This document shows, piece by piece, positions 47,159 through 56,135 of a DNA stretch of 64,000 bases (positions are counted from its first letter, which is position 1; each line of letters opens with the position of its first letter). Source of the stretch: Clostridium gasigenes (GTDB lineage Bacteria > Bacillota > Clostridia > Clostridiales > Clostridiaceae); contig NZ_FNJM01000002.1 in NCBI RefSeq assembly GCF_900104115.1, positions 372,001 through 436,000 of the forward strand, given 5' to 3'. The position numbers were made by a program, and so were the translations under genes. A model generated the notes under the pieces. That model did no database searches, had not been told where the DNA came from, and saw only the letters and a list, made by a program, of their open reading frames with translations.

Positions 47159-48310
47159 CTACAACATTTCCACAAAAGCTGCCATTCTAGTATTCAATTG
47201 ACCCACATCAGATTGTGAATAATCAGTTTCTACAGCCATGTATGGAATCTTGTGTTTACCGCTTACAAATCTCTTTATAGAAAGAGTTTCCACTGCATAA
47301 GTATGACAAGCTTGTAGCACTACATCTACAACTCCATCCACTTTATATTCCTCTATCATTTTTTCTAAAAGATCTATTCTATTTAAATTAGGACTCATAC
47401 AAGAACATCCAATAGCTAAATATTTTTCTGCTAAGGCGTCATAAACATTCTTATTTTCATCTACTAATAACTCATTAGCCTTAGACACTGTACAATTCTC
47501 ATAAGCTACAACATAAGCTCCATTATCCTCTATAGCCTTTACTACCTTCTCTGATGCGCCTCCTATTGGACAACCAGTTATTAATATTCTCGGCTTTGAA
47601 TCCAGCCTTTTTCCTTCTTCATATTCTATTTTTACCTTTTCAGTAATATTTTCTAATTCTTTTATAGATATCTCTTTATCAAATTTAAAAGTAGCACCAT
47701 ACACAACCTTTAAAATATCAGTACCACTTATCGCTGGCGGATTTAACTGCCCTAATGTATAGAAATTTTTCAAAGCAACCCTTTCTCTATTTTTTAATTT
47801 TATTGCCTCTTTAATTTGCTCCTCAGTAATTTGAAGTGCAAATTTCTTCTCTATTATATTCTTTAATTTAATAACTTCATCTTTCCAAAGTTCATAACTC
47901 TTTTCACCTATTTGAGTGTTTGGCAATTGCATTACATGAACATCTTTAAAATCACCTAAGTATTCATACATTTTTTTCTTTCCATCACAGGTTGTCTCAC
48001 CTACAATTAAATCTGCAAAATAGAAATATGGACACTTATCCGTTTTACCAAAACCATAGCTACTTTTAATTAATGGACAAAGATTTCTTGGTAAATCTAT
48101 TTCAGCCTCACCAATAGTTTCATCTGAAGTGGAACAAAGAGAAACAACAACTGCACCTGCTGCCATAACTATTTCCTGTGGCATATATGTACAAAATGTA
48201 CCAACTAAAGGTATATTATTATCCTTTAATATTTTTGCAGTAATAAATCCATTTCTTCTTGCCTCTGAAAAATTCTCAAAAATTGCTGGTAATTCTTTTT
48301 TTAAATCCAT
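47159..48310 (-). CDS. 2-hydroxyacyl-CoA dehydratase-family protein, double-cubane-cluster type
   Basis: 383 residues in one chain. Cys residues are spread as in double-cubane-cluster proteins (TFCTYMP, SLCSTSDE, RNLCPLIKSSYG, KCPYFYFAD, TTCDGKKKM, GCPIGGAS, AIGCSCMSPN, LQACHTYAVE). Classical dehydratases have two different subunits plus CoA enzymes nearby. Here a single subunit with an activator and no CoA transferase favours the DccP/YjiM reductase group, which does difficult low-potential reductions of small substrates (established for acetylene). Natural substrate unknown. Confidence 0.82.
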   Translation of the reverse strand: MDLKKELPAIFENFSEARRNGFITAKILKDNNIPLVGTFCTYMPQEIVMAAGAVVVSLCSTSDETIGEAEIDLPRNLCPLIKSSYGFGKTDKCPYFYFADLIVGETTCDGKKKMYEYLGDFKDVHVMQLPNTQIGEKSYELWKDEVIKLKNIIEKKFALQITEEQIKEAIKLKNRERVALKNFYTLGQLNPPAISGTDILKVVYGATFKFDKEISIKELENITEKVKIEYEEGKRLDSKPRILITGCPIGGASEKVVKAIEDNGAYVVAYENCTVSKANELLVDENKNVYDALAEKYLAIGCSCMSPNLNRIDLLEKMIEEYKVDGVVDVVLQACHTYAVETLSIKRFVSGKHKIPYMAVETDYSQSDVGQLNTRMAAFVEML

Positions 48311-48443
48311 AATTTAACTCTCCCTAATAATATATAATTTCTTCAAATTTTTTATTTATAAGTTTGTAAAAACCTTTACATTAAATGATTTATACATTTT
48401 TTAAAATTAACAAATAAAGGTTATGTATATATTTTTTTTAAGA

Positions 48444-48581
48444 TTACTTACCAAAATTATACTTCACCATTTTCATGTAGTCAATAAAATAGTTGGGTGA
48501 TCCATATGGAAGTTTGACCTCTAAATCTAGGTTAATAACTTCTTTCTTATAAAATTCTACCGAAAATTTGTCATTTAACAT
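48444..48581 (-). pseudogene. Small reading frame, probable 3' remnant of a gene
   Basis: 45 codons of protein-like composition (NLDLEVKLPYGSPNYFIDYM, then KMVKYNFGK). Its only ATG lies inside the T tract of the terminator 48586-48624 and has no ribosome binding site, so it is probably the tail of a lost gene. Apart from this, the 48311-48644 gap is plain AT-rich sequence. Confidence 0.25.
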
Positions 48582-48585
48582 AAAA

Positions 48586-48624
48586 AAAGTATTAAGTTAA
48601 TTTTAGCAATTAACTTAATACTTT
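48586..48624 (-). terminator. Intrinsic terminator after bacteriohemerythrin
   Basis: Seventeen-base arms AAAGTATTAAGTTAATT / AATTAACTTAATACTTT with a 5-nt loop, then seven T on the minus strand. Confidence 0.88.
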
Positions 48625-48644
48625 ATCTTCTGTTACAGTTTTTT

Positions 48645-49037
48645 TTATTTTACTGGTATAAGTAAGTCTTTCTCTAATATATGATTAACCAACCAATCAT
48701 TTAAAAAAGTTAATAGTCCCATTATAGCTTCATCTTGATTTTTATCAATTTCATTAAAATTCACTTCATCTATTTTTTTAATAAACCCTATATGATCCAT
48801 TTTTTGAGTAAATAATCTTTTATAATTTATACTCTCCATATAAGCTTCTTCTTCTGCAAAGTGATGAACTGTATATTCACGCAATTCTCCAATTATAGTT
48901 ACTATTTTATCAAATTTATCATTAATATACTTGTCTTTTAGTAATTGGTAAGCTCTTTCTCCTATTTCAAAAAGTTTTTCATGCTCTACATCAATCTTTT
49001 TAATACCTGTTTTATACTCTTCCTTCATCTCAAACAT
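48645..49037 (-). CDS. Bacteriohemerythrin
   Basis: 130 residues, a full hemerythrin with the di-iron ligands in order: DVEHEKLFEIG (His about 21), TVHHFAEEEAYME (His-His and Glu about 55-62), MDHIGFI (His about 77) and VNHILEKD (His and Asp about 115-120). It binds oxygen (or NO). It starts 21 nt after the chemoreceptor stop, so the two are co-transcribed; the pair may serve oxygen sensing or avoidance. Confidence 0.92.
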   Translation of the reverse strand: MFEMKEEYKTGIKKIDVEHEKLFEIGERAYQLLKDKYINDKFDKIVTIIGELREYTVHHFAEEEAYMESINYKRLFTQKMDHIGFIKKIDEVNFNEIDKNQDEAIMGLLTFLNDWLVNHILEKDLLIPVK

Positions 49038-49058
49038 TTATTAATACCTCCAATAAAA

Positions 49059-50792
49059 TTATATCTTAAAGCTCAGAACTGCTTCATTAAGTTTTTGAGC
49101 AAGTTCTGCTTGGCTTTGTGCTGTTAATGCCACTTGTTCTATGGCTTTTGTAGTTTCATCCATATTTTCTTTTATTGTTACTGCTTCTTCAGTTGATCGT
49201 TGTGCCTCTTTAGCCATATTTTGAACAGCTTCACTTACTTGTCCAACTGTAGCTGTAATCTCGTCAGTCATAGCTGCAATTTCATCCGACATTTTCCTTA
49301 CAAAATCCGAATCATTATAATACTGATTTCCTGTTTCCCCATAGTCATCAAATTGTTTATCTACATCTATATTTATAAATTCTAACATCTCGCTACCTGT
49401 ATCAATACTACTTTTAAATGCTTGTTGAACTTTAACAATGGTATCTTGAATATTTATTACTGCATGTGATGATTGTTCTGCAAGTTTTTTCACCTCGCCT
49501 GCTACCACTGCAAATCCTTTACCTTGATCCCCTGCTCTTGCAGCCTCTATTGCTGCATTCAATGCAAGTAAATTGGTTTGTGTTGCTATACTTCCAATTG
49601 TATCTGCCATAACTTTTATGCTATCTACTACTTTCCCATCATCAATAGCCTTTAACATTTTATTTTGTTTTTCTGAGTACACTTTTCGAGTTTCCTCCAT
49701 AGCCTTTTGACTATTGTTCTTAACTTCTGTAGCTCTTTCTTTAGATTTATTTGCATTATTGCTTCCATCCATAGCTTTAGAAGAAAGTTCATTAATACTT
49801 GCATCTACTTCCTCAACAGATGCACTCATCTCCTCTGCGCTCGCACTAGATTCTTGCATACCTGAAGCTATATTATCTACTGCTTCATCTATAATTATAA
49901 CTTTTGAAGATAATTCTTGAACTGTTGCTGAAAGTTCTTCTGAAGATGCACTCATATCCTGTGCGTTTTCCATAATTACTTTAACTAAGCTGCTTATATT
50001 TTCCTGTGCACTATTTAAAGCTAATGCAGTTTGTCCAAATTCATCTTTTCCTGTAATAATAATATGCTCAGAAAAATCATAAGAGGATATTCTCTCTGCT
50101 AAGTCTTTTATATTATATAATGGATCCATTATATTCTTAATTAATATGTAAGCCATAAAAATTATAAATAGAAATGCTATAGCTGTATAAATTATAATTG
50201 CATTTTTAACTATATTAAACTGAGAAATATTATTTAAATTAGCTTGTTCTGCTGTTTTTATGTTAATAGTAATTAATTCATCTAATATATATAAAGTAGA
50301 AATTCTTATCGATTCTTCCTGTGTGCTATAAATTTTAACTGCTTCCTTATTATTTCCTGCTTTCATAAGTTCAATTATATTAGTTTTTAACTCTGTATAT
50401 TTTATTAATTGATTTTCAAAATTACCATATGTTTTTTCCATTTGATTTTCTACTTCAATATTTAATTCTTCTGGTAGATCATAATATTCATCTAGTGTTT
50501 TATTAATTTTATCCGTTAAGTCATTATTAAGTTTCATATAATCATCTAATTGCGCCCCCTCTTTGCCATAAACAATTGCATCCATATTAGACCTAATTTC
50601 GTTTAAATATCCTTTAACATCTCCTAATTTTTTAATAGACATTAGATAATTACCGTAGATAGCCTCCGCCCCATTATTTATCTTTGAAGAACTTATTACG
50701 CTCTCTACTCCTATTGAAACAATGAAAATACAAATTACTGAAAATACTGATATAATTTTTTTCTTTACACTTAAGTTTATAAAAAACTTCAT
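49059..50792 (-). CDS. Methyl-accepting chemotaxis protein with four-helix-bundle sensor
   Basis: About 577 residues from the ATG at 50790-50792, preceded by AGAAGGGAAG. A longer frame up to 50843 has no ribosome binding site. Helix near 10-30, a 4HB_MCP-like extracytoplasmic sensor (about 32-170), a second helix near 175-195, HAMP (about 196-250) and a signalling domain with [18 protein letters not shown] (about 395-412). An insertion-like stretch after the tip (about 445-470, [22 protein letters not shown]) is unusual for the hairpin. Probably works with bacteriohemerythrin. Confidence 0.9.
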   Translation of the reverse strand: MKFFINLSVKKKIISVFSVICIFIVSIGVESVISSSKINNGAEAIYGNYLMSIKKLGDVKGYLNEIRSNMDAIVYGKEGAQLDDYMKLNNDLTDKINKTLDEYYDLPEELNIEVENQMEKTYGNFENQLIKYTELKTNIIELMKAGNNKEAVKIYSTQEESIRISTLYILDELITINIKTAEQANLNNISQFNIVKNAIIIYTAIAFLFIIFMAYILIKNIMDPLYNIKDLAERISSYDFSEHIIITGKDEFGQTALALNSAQENISSLVKVIMENAQDMSASSEELSATVQELSSKVIIIDEAVDNIASGMQESSASAEEMSASVEEVDASINELSSKAMDGSNNANKSKERATEVKNNSQKAMEETRKVYSEKQNKMLKAIDDGKVVDSIKVMADTIGSIATQTNLLALNAAIEAARAGDQGKGFAVVAGEVKKLAEQSSHAVINIQDTIVKVQQAFKSSIDTGSEMLEFINIDVDKQFDDYGETGNQYYNDSDFVRKMSDEIAAMTDEITATVGQVSEAVQNMAKEAQRSTEEAVTIKENMDETTKAIEQVALTAQSQAELAQKLNEAVLSFKI

Positions 50793-50921
50793 CCTTAGCG
50801 CTTCCCTTCTCTTGTTATAATATATTTTTGAATAACCTTGCATGAGCTTTTTAATTATAATATTTTTTAATTTCTTATAATTTACATTTTAACAAAATAT
50901 TATTTTTATCTCTGCCTTATA

Positions 50922-50929
50922 CTATCGTC
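50922..50929 (-). promoter_or_regulatory. Sigma-D-like -10 element before the second chemoreceptor
   Basis: GACGATAG on the minus strand, the same core (GACGATA) as before the other chemoreceptor. The expected TAAA -35 at 15 nt is not present (TCAG instead), so it is weak. Confidence 0.25.
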
Positions 50930-51028
50930 TTATCTAATTCTAATCTGAACTTAAATCCGCTTAATTTTTTTAATATTATTTAATAGATGTGCTAAATTAA
51001 TATTTGTTGATCCTTAATTGAATATATT

Positions 51029-51928
51029 TTAAACGCCTTCATGATTAAACATTGGAATAAAACTTTCTGTGGCTGTTCCTTCTTCTTGTATAAAGCCTTT
51101 TTTCACCCCTAGTTCTAAAGCATAATTTATAAGAGACTCATAATGCTTCTGATTTAAAAATTTATTTATTTCTTGATATTCTTTTACATTTCCTAATGGA
51201 GTATATTGATTCATAATACTTATATATACCTTATCTCCATAAGATTTATAAATATAATCTATTATCTTCTTGGAGTCAAATAATAAACCCGGCAGCATTA
51301 AATGTCTAATTATTACCCCTTTTTTAATAATGCCCTTTTCATCAAATACAACATCACCAACTTGATTTATCATTTCATCTATAGAAGTCTTTGCAAAGGT
51401 AAAATAATCTTTAGCCTTAGAGTATTTACTTGAATATTTACTATTAAAATATTTCATATCAGGAAGATATACATCTATGTATCCCTTAAGAAGCTTTATT
51501 GTTTCAACTTTTTCGTAGCCACTACTATTATATATTATCGGTATATTCAAACCTTCTTTCTTTGCAATTTTTAGTGCTTCTATAATTTGCGGGACATAGT
51601 GAGTAGGGGTAACTAGATTTATATTTAATGCACCCTTTTCTTGTAGCTCTAAATATATTTCACCTAATCTCTCTATAGATATTTCTTTCCCAAATTGACA
51701 TTGACTTATATCATAATTCTGACAAAACACACATTTTAAAGTGCAATGAGAGAAAAATATAGTCCCCGATCCCACTTCCCCAGAAATGCATGGTTCTTCC
51801 CAATTGTGAAGTGCTGCCCTCGCAACTCTAACCTTATATCCAGCTGCACAAAATCCTTTTTCCCCTTCTAATCTATTTACTCCACAATTTCTTGGACATA
51901 GCCTACAACTTTTTAATAAATCTATCAT
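51029..51928 (-). CDS. Radical SAM protein, PflA-like (COG1313 type)
   Basis: 299 residues. N-terminal Cys-rich part (SCRLCPRNCGVNR, GFCAAGYK), then the radical SAM cluster motif HCTLKCVFCQNYDIS (CxxxCxxC, about 61-75), and the SAM-binding region NLVTPTHYVPQII (about 103-115). It resembles the group named 'pyruvate formate-lyase activating-like', whose substrate is unknown; no glycyl radical enzyme gene is adjacent. Monocistronic. Confidence 0.85.
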   Translation of the reverse strand: MIDLLKSCRLCPRNCGVNRLEGEKGFCAAGYKVRVARAALHNWEEPCISGEVGSGTIFFSHCTLKCVFCQNYDISQCQFGKEISIERLGEIYLELQEKGALNINLVTPTHYVPQIIEALKIAKKEGLNIPIIYNSSGYEKVETIKLLKGYIDVYLPDMKYFNSKYSSKYSKAKDYFTFAKTSIDEMINQVGDVVFDEKGIIKKGVIIRHLMLPGLLFDSKKIIDYIYKSYGDKVYISIMNQYTPLGNVKEYQEINKFLNQKHYESLINYALELGVKKGFIQEEGTATESFIPMFNHEGV

Positions 51929-52129
51929 ACAAATACCCCTTTAATGTTTTACTGTATTTTTTCTCTTTCATTTATTTTAGAATATCTTATCGTTTAGAAT
52001 AATCATAACACAATATGAACTTTTTCTATTCATAAAAATTCATAATTATCTTTTAAACTAACTAAGGGATCCTTAATAGAAAAGTATGGTAAACTTTTTA
52101 ATAATCATAGATTTATCTATAAATAAAAA

Positions 52130-52163
52130 ATTTGCCACCAGAGTATAACACTCGGTGGCAAAT
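52130..52163 (-). terminator. Intrinsic terminator after the nitroreductase operon
   Basis: ATTTGCCACC/GGTGGCAAAT with an inner GAGT/ACTC pair, then a T run on the minus strand. The rest of the 51929-52230 gap shows nothing else. Confidence 0.88.
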
Positions 52164-52230
52164 AGGTTGAATCTAAATTTAAATATATCTTTTAAAATGA
52201 AGTATGATAATTTCTCTGTTAAAGTCCAAA

Positions 52231-52830
52231 TTATTTAAATACCTTAATACGCTCTTCTAACGGTTGAAACTGTTTTTCATCAGGTTGTGCTGTTGGTTTT
52301 CCGAATGGCATTTGTGCAATAAGTTTCCAGTTAGTTGATATATTCCATTCTTTTTTTATCTCTTCTTCAATGAGTTCGTTATAATGTTGTAAAGATACCC
52401 CAAAGCCCTCAATTTCTAATGCAGTCCAAATAACATACTGGTGCATTCCACTTGATTGCTGAGACCAAATCGGGAAATTATCCTTATAAAGAGCAAATTC
52501 TTTCTGAAGAGATTCAATTACACTATTATCTTCAAAGAATAAAACTGTACCATATCCATTACGGAATGAATTTATTTTATCCTCAATAGAACCAAATTGA
52601 CCATCAGGAACTATCTTCCTTAAGGCTTCTTTTGTAATATCCCATAATTTATCGTGATGTTTTTCTAATAATAAAACTACTCTTGCGCTTTGAGAATTAA
52701 ATGATGATGGTGTGTTCTTTACAGCATGTTCAATAACTTCTCTAATTACCTCATCAGAAGTTACTGGTTCTTTACTAATTCCATAAAATGTTCGTCTGTC
52801 TGCTACAGCAGTATAAAAATCCTTTTTCAT
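52231..52830 (-). CDS. Nitroreductase-family protein (fungal Frm2/Hbn1-like group)
   Basis: 199 residues. FMN-binding start AVADRRTFYGISKEP (about 7-21) and NTPSSFNSQSARVVLLL (about 39-55), with GMHQYVIWTALEIEGFGVSLQHYN (about 126-149) as the second flavin/dimer block and a PFGKPTAQPD loop. Reduces nitro compounds, quinones or lipid-derived electrophiles with NAD(P)H. Third gene of the pirin operon, under MarR control by context. Confidence 0.88.
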   Translation of the reverse strand: MKKDFYTAVADRRTFYGISKEPVTSDEVIREVIEHAVKNTPSSFNSQSARVVLLLEKHHDKLWDITKEALRKIVPDGQFGSIEDKINSFRNGYGTVLFFEDNSVIESLQKEFALYKDNFPIWSQQSSGMHQYVIWTALEIEGFGVSLQHYNELIEEEIKKEWNISTNWKLIAQMPFGKPTAQPDEKQFQPLEERIKVFK

Positions 52831-52956
52831 ATTATCATTCCTTCCAATTTTATATAAAGTACTTCTTTTTATTATTTACAAATAAAAGTCAGTCTATACC
52901 TCTTAATTCATTTCTAAAATTAAATAATCAATTATATAATAGTTTATCAATATAAT

Positions 52957-53577
52957 TTAATAGAATTTCACAAATTCAGCAGCAGGCTTTCTATAACCTC
53001 TTATTTTGCTACTACTTTTGTCCATTTTACCCATAGTAATCATGATAACTGGCACTTCATTTTCTGGAATATTTAACAATTCGCTAATTTTATCTTTGTC
53101 AAAATATATCATCGGACATGTATCCCAGTCTTTATTCTTAGCTAATAGCATGAATAGCATTGCTGATAAAGATGCATTCCTAATAGCTTCATCATGCTGA
53201 AAACTTTCTCCCCAACCTTCATAAAGATTGTTAATAGTATCAATCATAATTTGGTATTCAGTTTTATCAAGCATTCCCAACATCATTGATCCTTCATAAA
53301 TTTTATCTGCTGATAAATAAGCATTCTTATCTCCTGTAACTATTATAGTTGCTGAAGCAGTTTTAATTTTATATTGTTTGAAAGAAGCCTCATAAACTTT
53401 ATCTGTTAACTCTTTATCTTCTACAACATAGTATCTAGCATGTTGTAGATTAAAGGCAGACGGTGCCAATGATAATTCTCTAAATATATCATTAAAATCT
53501 TCTTTAGGTATTGCAATATTTTCAATAAATTTATTAGCTGATCTTCTTTCCTTCACAATTTTTAAAAACTCATTCAT
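52957..53577 (-). CDS. Nitroreductase-family protein (NfsB/YdgI-like)
   Basis: 206 residues. KERRSANKFIEN (about 9-20), LAPSAFNLQHARYYVVED (about 36-53) and a C-terminal VPVIMITMGKMDKSSSKIRGYRKP block typical of FMN-dependent NAD(P)H nitroreductases. Follows pirin by 61 nt and precedes the second nitroreductase by 126 nt. Likely induced by the same electrophile or quinone signal. Confidence 0.9.
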   Translation of the reverse strand: MNEFLKIVKERRSANKFIENIAIPKEDFNDIFRELSLAPSAFNLQHARYYVVEDKELTDKVYEASFKQYKIKTASATIIVTGDKNAYLSADKIYEGSMMLGMLDKTEYQIMIDTINNLYEGWGESFQHDEAIRNASLSAMLFMLLAKNKDWDTCPMIYFDKDKISELLNIPENEVPVIMITMGKMDKSSSKIRGYRKPAAEFVKFY

Positions 53578-53638
53578 TATATAATCTCCTCTTTTAAAAT
53601 ATTTTTGTTTTTTATATTAAATTTCATCCTAAATATAA

Positions 53639-54343
53639 TTAATATTCACTTTTCTTCATCTCTACAATAATAAAATGTGAAAGAATCTCTGACTTTATTT
53701 TTATATTTTCTTCAACAATTTCCATGGCATCTCTTTGATTTAGAGTAATTCCATTAATATTTGATTTTCCTTCTATTTGAATTAAATAAGCTTGCCTACC
53801 TACCTCTACTGAATAATCAATTTCATTGTTCACTTCTAATTCTAATGCAAATATATTTACGTCCTGATTCACTTTTACATTTGCCTCACCTTGATTGCTT
53901 GATATCATATGCAACCATTTATTCTTTCTTTCATCCCAGTCAAATCTATATTCCCCATAATTAGGGTTATGTCCTCTTTTATCAGGAAAGATCCATATTT
54001 GAAGAAACCTTGCTATGTTTTCGCCTAAATTATGCTCACTGTGATGAATTCCTGTACCCGCACTCATATATTGAACATGTCCACGCTTTAATTTACTTTT
54101 ATTCCCCATACTATCACCATGGGTTAATTCCCCATCAACTACATAAGATATAATCTCCATATCCTGATGTGGATGGGTGTCAAATCCTGTATGGGGATTA
54201 ACTAAATCATCATTTATCACCCTTAATAATCCAAATCCCATATTATTTGGATTATAATACTCGGCAAATGAAAAATGGAATTTGCTTTTTAACCAACCCA
54301 GGTCGCTTGAACCCATTTTACTATTTTCTACTTTTCTTAACAT
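53639..54343 (-). CDS. Pirin-family protein
   Basis: 234 residues, bicupin. Metal ligands in FDTHPHQDMEIISYV (His-Pro-His) and GTGIHHSEHN (His, Glu), the usual pirin set. Bacterial pirins often have quercetinase-like activity or work as redox sensors. Together with MarR and nitroreductases this forms a common detoxification unit. First gene of its operon with a palindromic operator about 100 bp upstream. Confidence 0.93.
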   Translation of the reverse strand: MLRKVENSKMGSSDLGWLKSKFHFSFAEYYNPNNMGFGLLRVINDDLVNPHTGFDTHPHQDMEIISYVVDGELTHGDSMGNKSKLKRGHVQYMSAGTGIHHSEHNLGENIARFLQIWIFPDKRGHNPNYGEYRFDWDERKNKWLHMISSNQGEANVKVNQDVNIFALELEVNNEIDYSVEVGRQAYLIQIEGKSNINGITLNQRDAMEIVEENIKIKSEILSHFIIVEMKKSEY

Positions 54344-54444
54344 CTTAAAATCTCCTTTCGTTAAATATTTTCTTAATTATTATCTGAATTCATATAATAA
54401 TTTCATTATTTTATTTGCATTTTTCATCATTATCTCCTTTAAAT

Positions 54445-54470
54445 AATTTATTACTAATTAGTAATAAATT
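54445..54470. promoter_or_regulatory. 26-bp palindromic operator before the pirin operon
   Basis: AATTTATTACTAATTAGTAATAAATT read as a perfect 26-bp palindrome around TTACTAATTAGTAA. The same 14-bp core is in the operator at 54950-54969. Almost certainly the site of the MarR protein coded between them. Confidence 0.85.
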
Positions 54471-54493
54471 TTTAAAAGATAAGGTGCACTTAT

Positions 54494-54940
54494 TTATACA
54501 CATGATAATTTCTTTAATAAACTTATTAATTTTTTCTTTTCCTCTGATGTTAAGACACTAAAGATTCCATTTATATTTTCTAAATGTTTAGGAAATATTT
54601 TGCTTATAAGGTTTCTTCCATCTTCAGTAATACTTATCAAATTAACTCGCCTATCTGTTGGATCAATACATCTCTTAACAAGATTTTCTTTAACTAAATT
54701 ATCTATAACAACCGTCATATTCCCACCCGTAAAAAGGCTTTTATGTATTATATCACAAACTCTTAAATCTCCTTTATGATATAATATCTCAAGCACCGCA
54801 AACTGAGAAACTGTTAAACCTCCTTCTTTGATGGTTCTGTACTCTCTTTTGTGAACATTCTGAGTACATCTACTTAGTGCAATTAACGTTTTTAAGTTTG
54901 AATCATTCAATTCTCCATAAGTATTTTTTTCTTTATTCAT
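54494..54940 (-). CDS. MarR-family transcriptional regulator
   Basis: 148 residues. Winged helix with LTVSQFAVLEILYHKGDLRVCDI (about 43-65), recognition helix region SLFTGGNMTVVIDNLVKENLV and wing RCIDPTDRRVNLISITEDGR (about 89-108). No Cys in the first helices of the OhrR type is seen, apart from Cys26 (SRCTQNV), which could sense electrophiles. It ends 24 nt after (minus direction: just before) the pirin operator, so it sits between two operators and likely represses itself and the pirin operon. Confidence 0.93.
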   Translation of the reverse strand: MNKEKNTYGELNDSNLKTLIALSRCTQNVHKREYRTIKEGGLTVSQFAVLEILYHKGDLRVCDIIHKSLFTGGNMTVVIDNLVKENLVKRCIDPTDRRVNLISITEDGRNLISKIFPKHLENINGIFSVLTSEEKKKLISLLKKLSCV

Positions 54941-54949
54941 ATTTATAAT

Positions 54950-54969
54950 ATATTACTAATTAGTAATAT
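54950..54969. promoter_or_regulatory. 20-bp palindromic operator before marR
   Basis: ATATTACTAATTAGTAATAT, perfect 20-bp palindrome with the TTACTAATTAGTAA core, 9 bp upstream of the marR start. Position implies autoregulation. Confidence 0.85.
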
Positions 54970-55164
54970 CGTCAATCATTTTTTTCATATAGGGTATCTA
55001 ATCAATTAATATTTTTAAAATATCACTCCATTCCATATAAGTTCATAAAACTAACCCGATTAGCCACATTACTATTTTACCTAGATTTCTAAAAGGTAAT
55101 ATTCTAATTGTTGTTGGTCAAACATTACAGTTGTATTGGTTAGTTGAAACTTTACTACAGTGAG

Positions 55165-55216
55165 GCTACTACTCTTATATCTGGTTCAACCCCTTGATCT
55201 AGTAGCTCTTGAATTA
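55165..55216 (-). pseudogene. Short rlmD fragment
   Basis: About 50 bp that match the rlmD stretch near 63928-63980 and 55792-55843 (coding for [17 protein letters not shown]) with scattered differences. No open frame is kept. The remaining 54970-55358 region is AT-rich with no gene I can support. Confidence 0.65.
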
Positions 55217-55358
55217 ATTACAATCATAAAACTGTAGATAAACAAGTTAAATATTATTTAAATTAAAAAATAAAAAAGGATTTCCAGATAATTAGTAGAA
55301 TATATTATCTAACAAATAATGTATTCTTTGTTGATAAATGTGTATCGGAGATGATTTT

Positions 55359-55463
55359 ATGGGCACAGGTTTTATGATTATGCTTGGCGCAATGATTGGT
55401 GGTTTACTTGAAGCACCTATTGCTATACCTTTATTTATAATTCAAAAGATTTTCGGGGCATAA
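55359..55463 (+). CDS. Small hydrophobic peptide gene, possibly a truncated gene
   Basis: 34 residues: MGTGFMIMLGAMIGGLLEAP then IAIPLFIIQKIFGA, one or two membrane segments, with CGGAG at 55346-55350 as ribosome binding site. Directly after the TAA the same frame continues through seven Ser-Lys-Lys units and ends KPVPKDYS-stop at about 55550. A longer membrane peptide with a Lys-rich tail, cut by one stop codon, is therefore possible. Confidence 0.45.
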   Translation: MGTGFMIMLGAMIGGLLEAPIAIPLFIIQKIFGA

Positions 55464-55524
55464 TCAAAAAAATCAAAAAAATCAAAAAAATCAAAAAAAT
55501 CAAAAAAATCAAAAAAATCAAAAA
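55462..55524. repeat. 9-bp tandem repeat, seven copies
   Basis: AATCAAAAA repeated seven times without a mismatch. In the frame of the small gene before it this reads Ser-Lys-Lys. On the minus strand the run supplies T tracts after the rlmD-like terminator. Prone to copy-number change. Confidence 0.95.
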
Positions 55525-55559
55525 AGCCAGTACCTAAGGATTACTCCTAAATACTGGCT
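55525..55559 (-). terminator. Intrinsic terminator after the rlmD-like fragment
   Basis: AGCCAGTA/TACTGGCT stem followed on the minus strand by TTTTT from the tandem repeat. Confidence 0.8.
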
Positions 55560-55578
55560 CTATATTTAAATAAACATT

Positions 55579-56097
55579 CTATTTTCTCTTCAATTTAACA
55601 ACACATTCGATATGTGGTGTATGAGGGAACATATCTACTGGTTGAATTTTTCCTGCCTTGAACCCTTTTTCTGTTAGGATTTTTAAATCTCTAGCTAAAG
55701 TACTTGGATCACAAGATATATATACTACGTTCTTTGGTTTTGCTTGCGCTATTGCTTCTAATAGTTTTATATCGCAGCCTTTTCTTGGTGGATCTACTAC
55801 TATTGTATCTGGTTTAACCCCTTGATCTAATAGCTCTTGGATTTTTTCTTCTGCTGTACCAACTAAGAATTCTGCATTATATATTTTGTTTTCTTTTGCA
55901 TTTTCTTTCTCTGCTTTAGTATATCCTCTATATTTCGATAATGGAATTTTTTCATATACTTTACAATCTCCATTAACCATTTCATTTTCTGTAAATTCAG
56001 TACCCTCTAAAGCATCAAATAAAAAGTTTATTAATTGATTTTGATCCTTTTCTAATTGAAAACATAAATAAATTAATTCTGTTAGCTCACTAATCAT
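55579..56097 (-). pseudogene. Truncated, chimeric rlmD (23S rRNA uracil-C5-methyltransferase) fragment
   Basis: 172 codons. From about residue 60 to the end it is the RlmD/RumA C-terminus, with DPPRKGC and the catalytic Cys motif [12 protein letters not shown] and the ending [14 protein letters not shown], nearly identical to the partial gene at 63716. The SAM-binding motifs and TRAM domain are missing, so it cannot be active alone. The first about 58 residues ([19 protein letters not shown]) are unrelated and probably come from another gene. It looks like debris left by recombination between rlmD copies. Confidence 0.75.
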
Positions 56098-56135
56098 CTC
56101 ATCTGAAGTATCATGCTTATCTATAATTAACTTAA

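Noticed and set aside
55462-55524. Possible CRISPR-like array
   Set aside because: Pure 9-bp tandem repeat without spacers; no cas genes.
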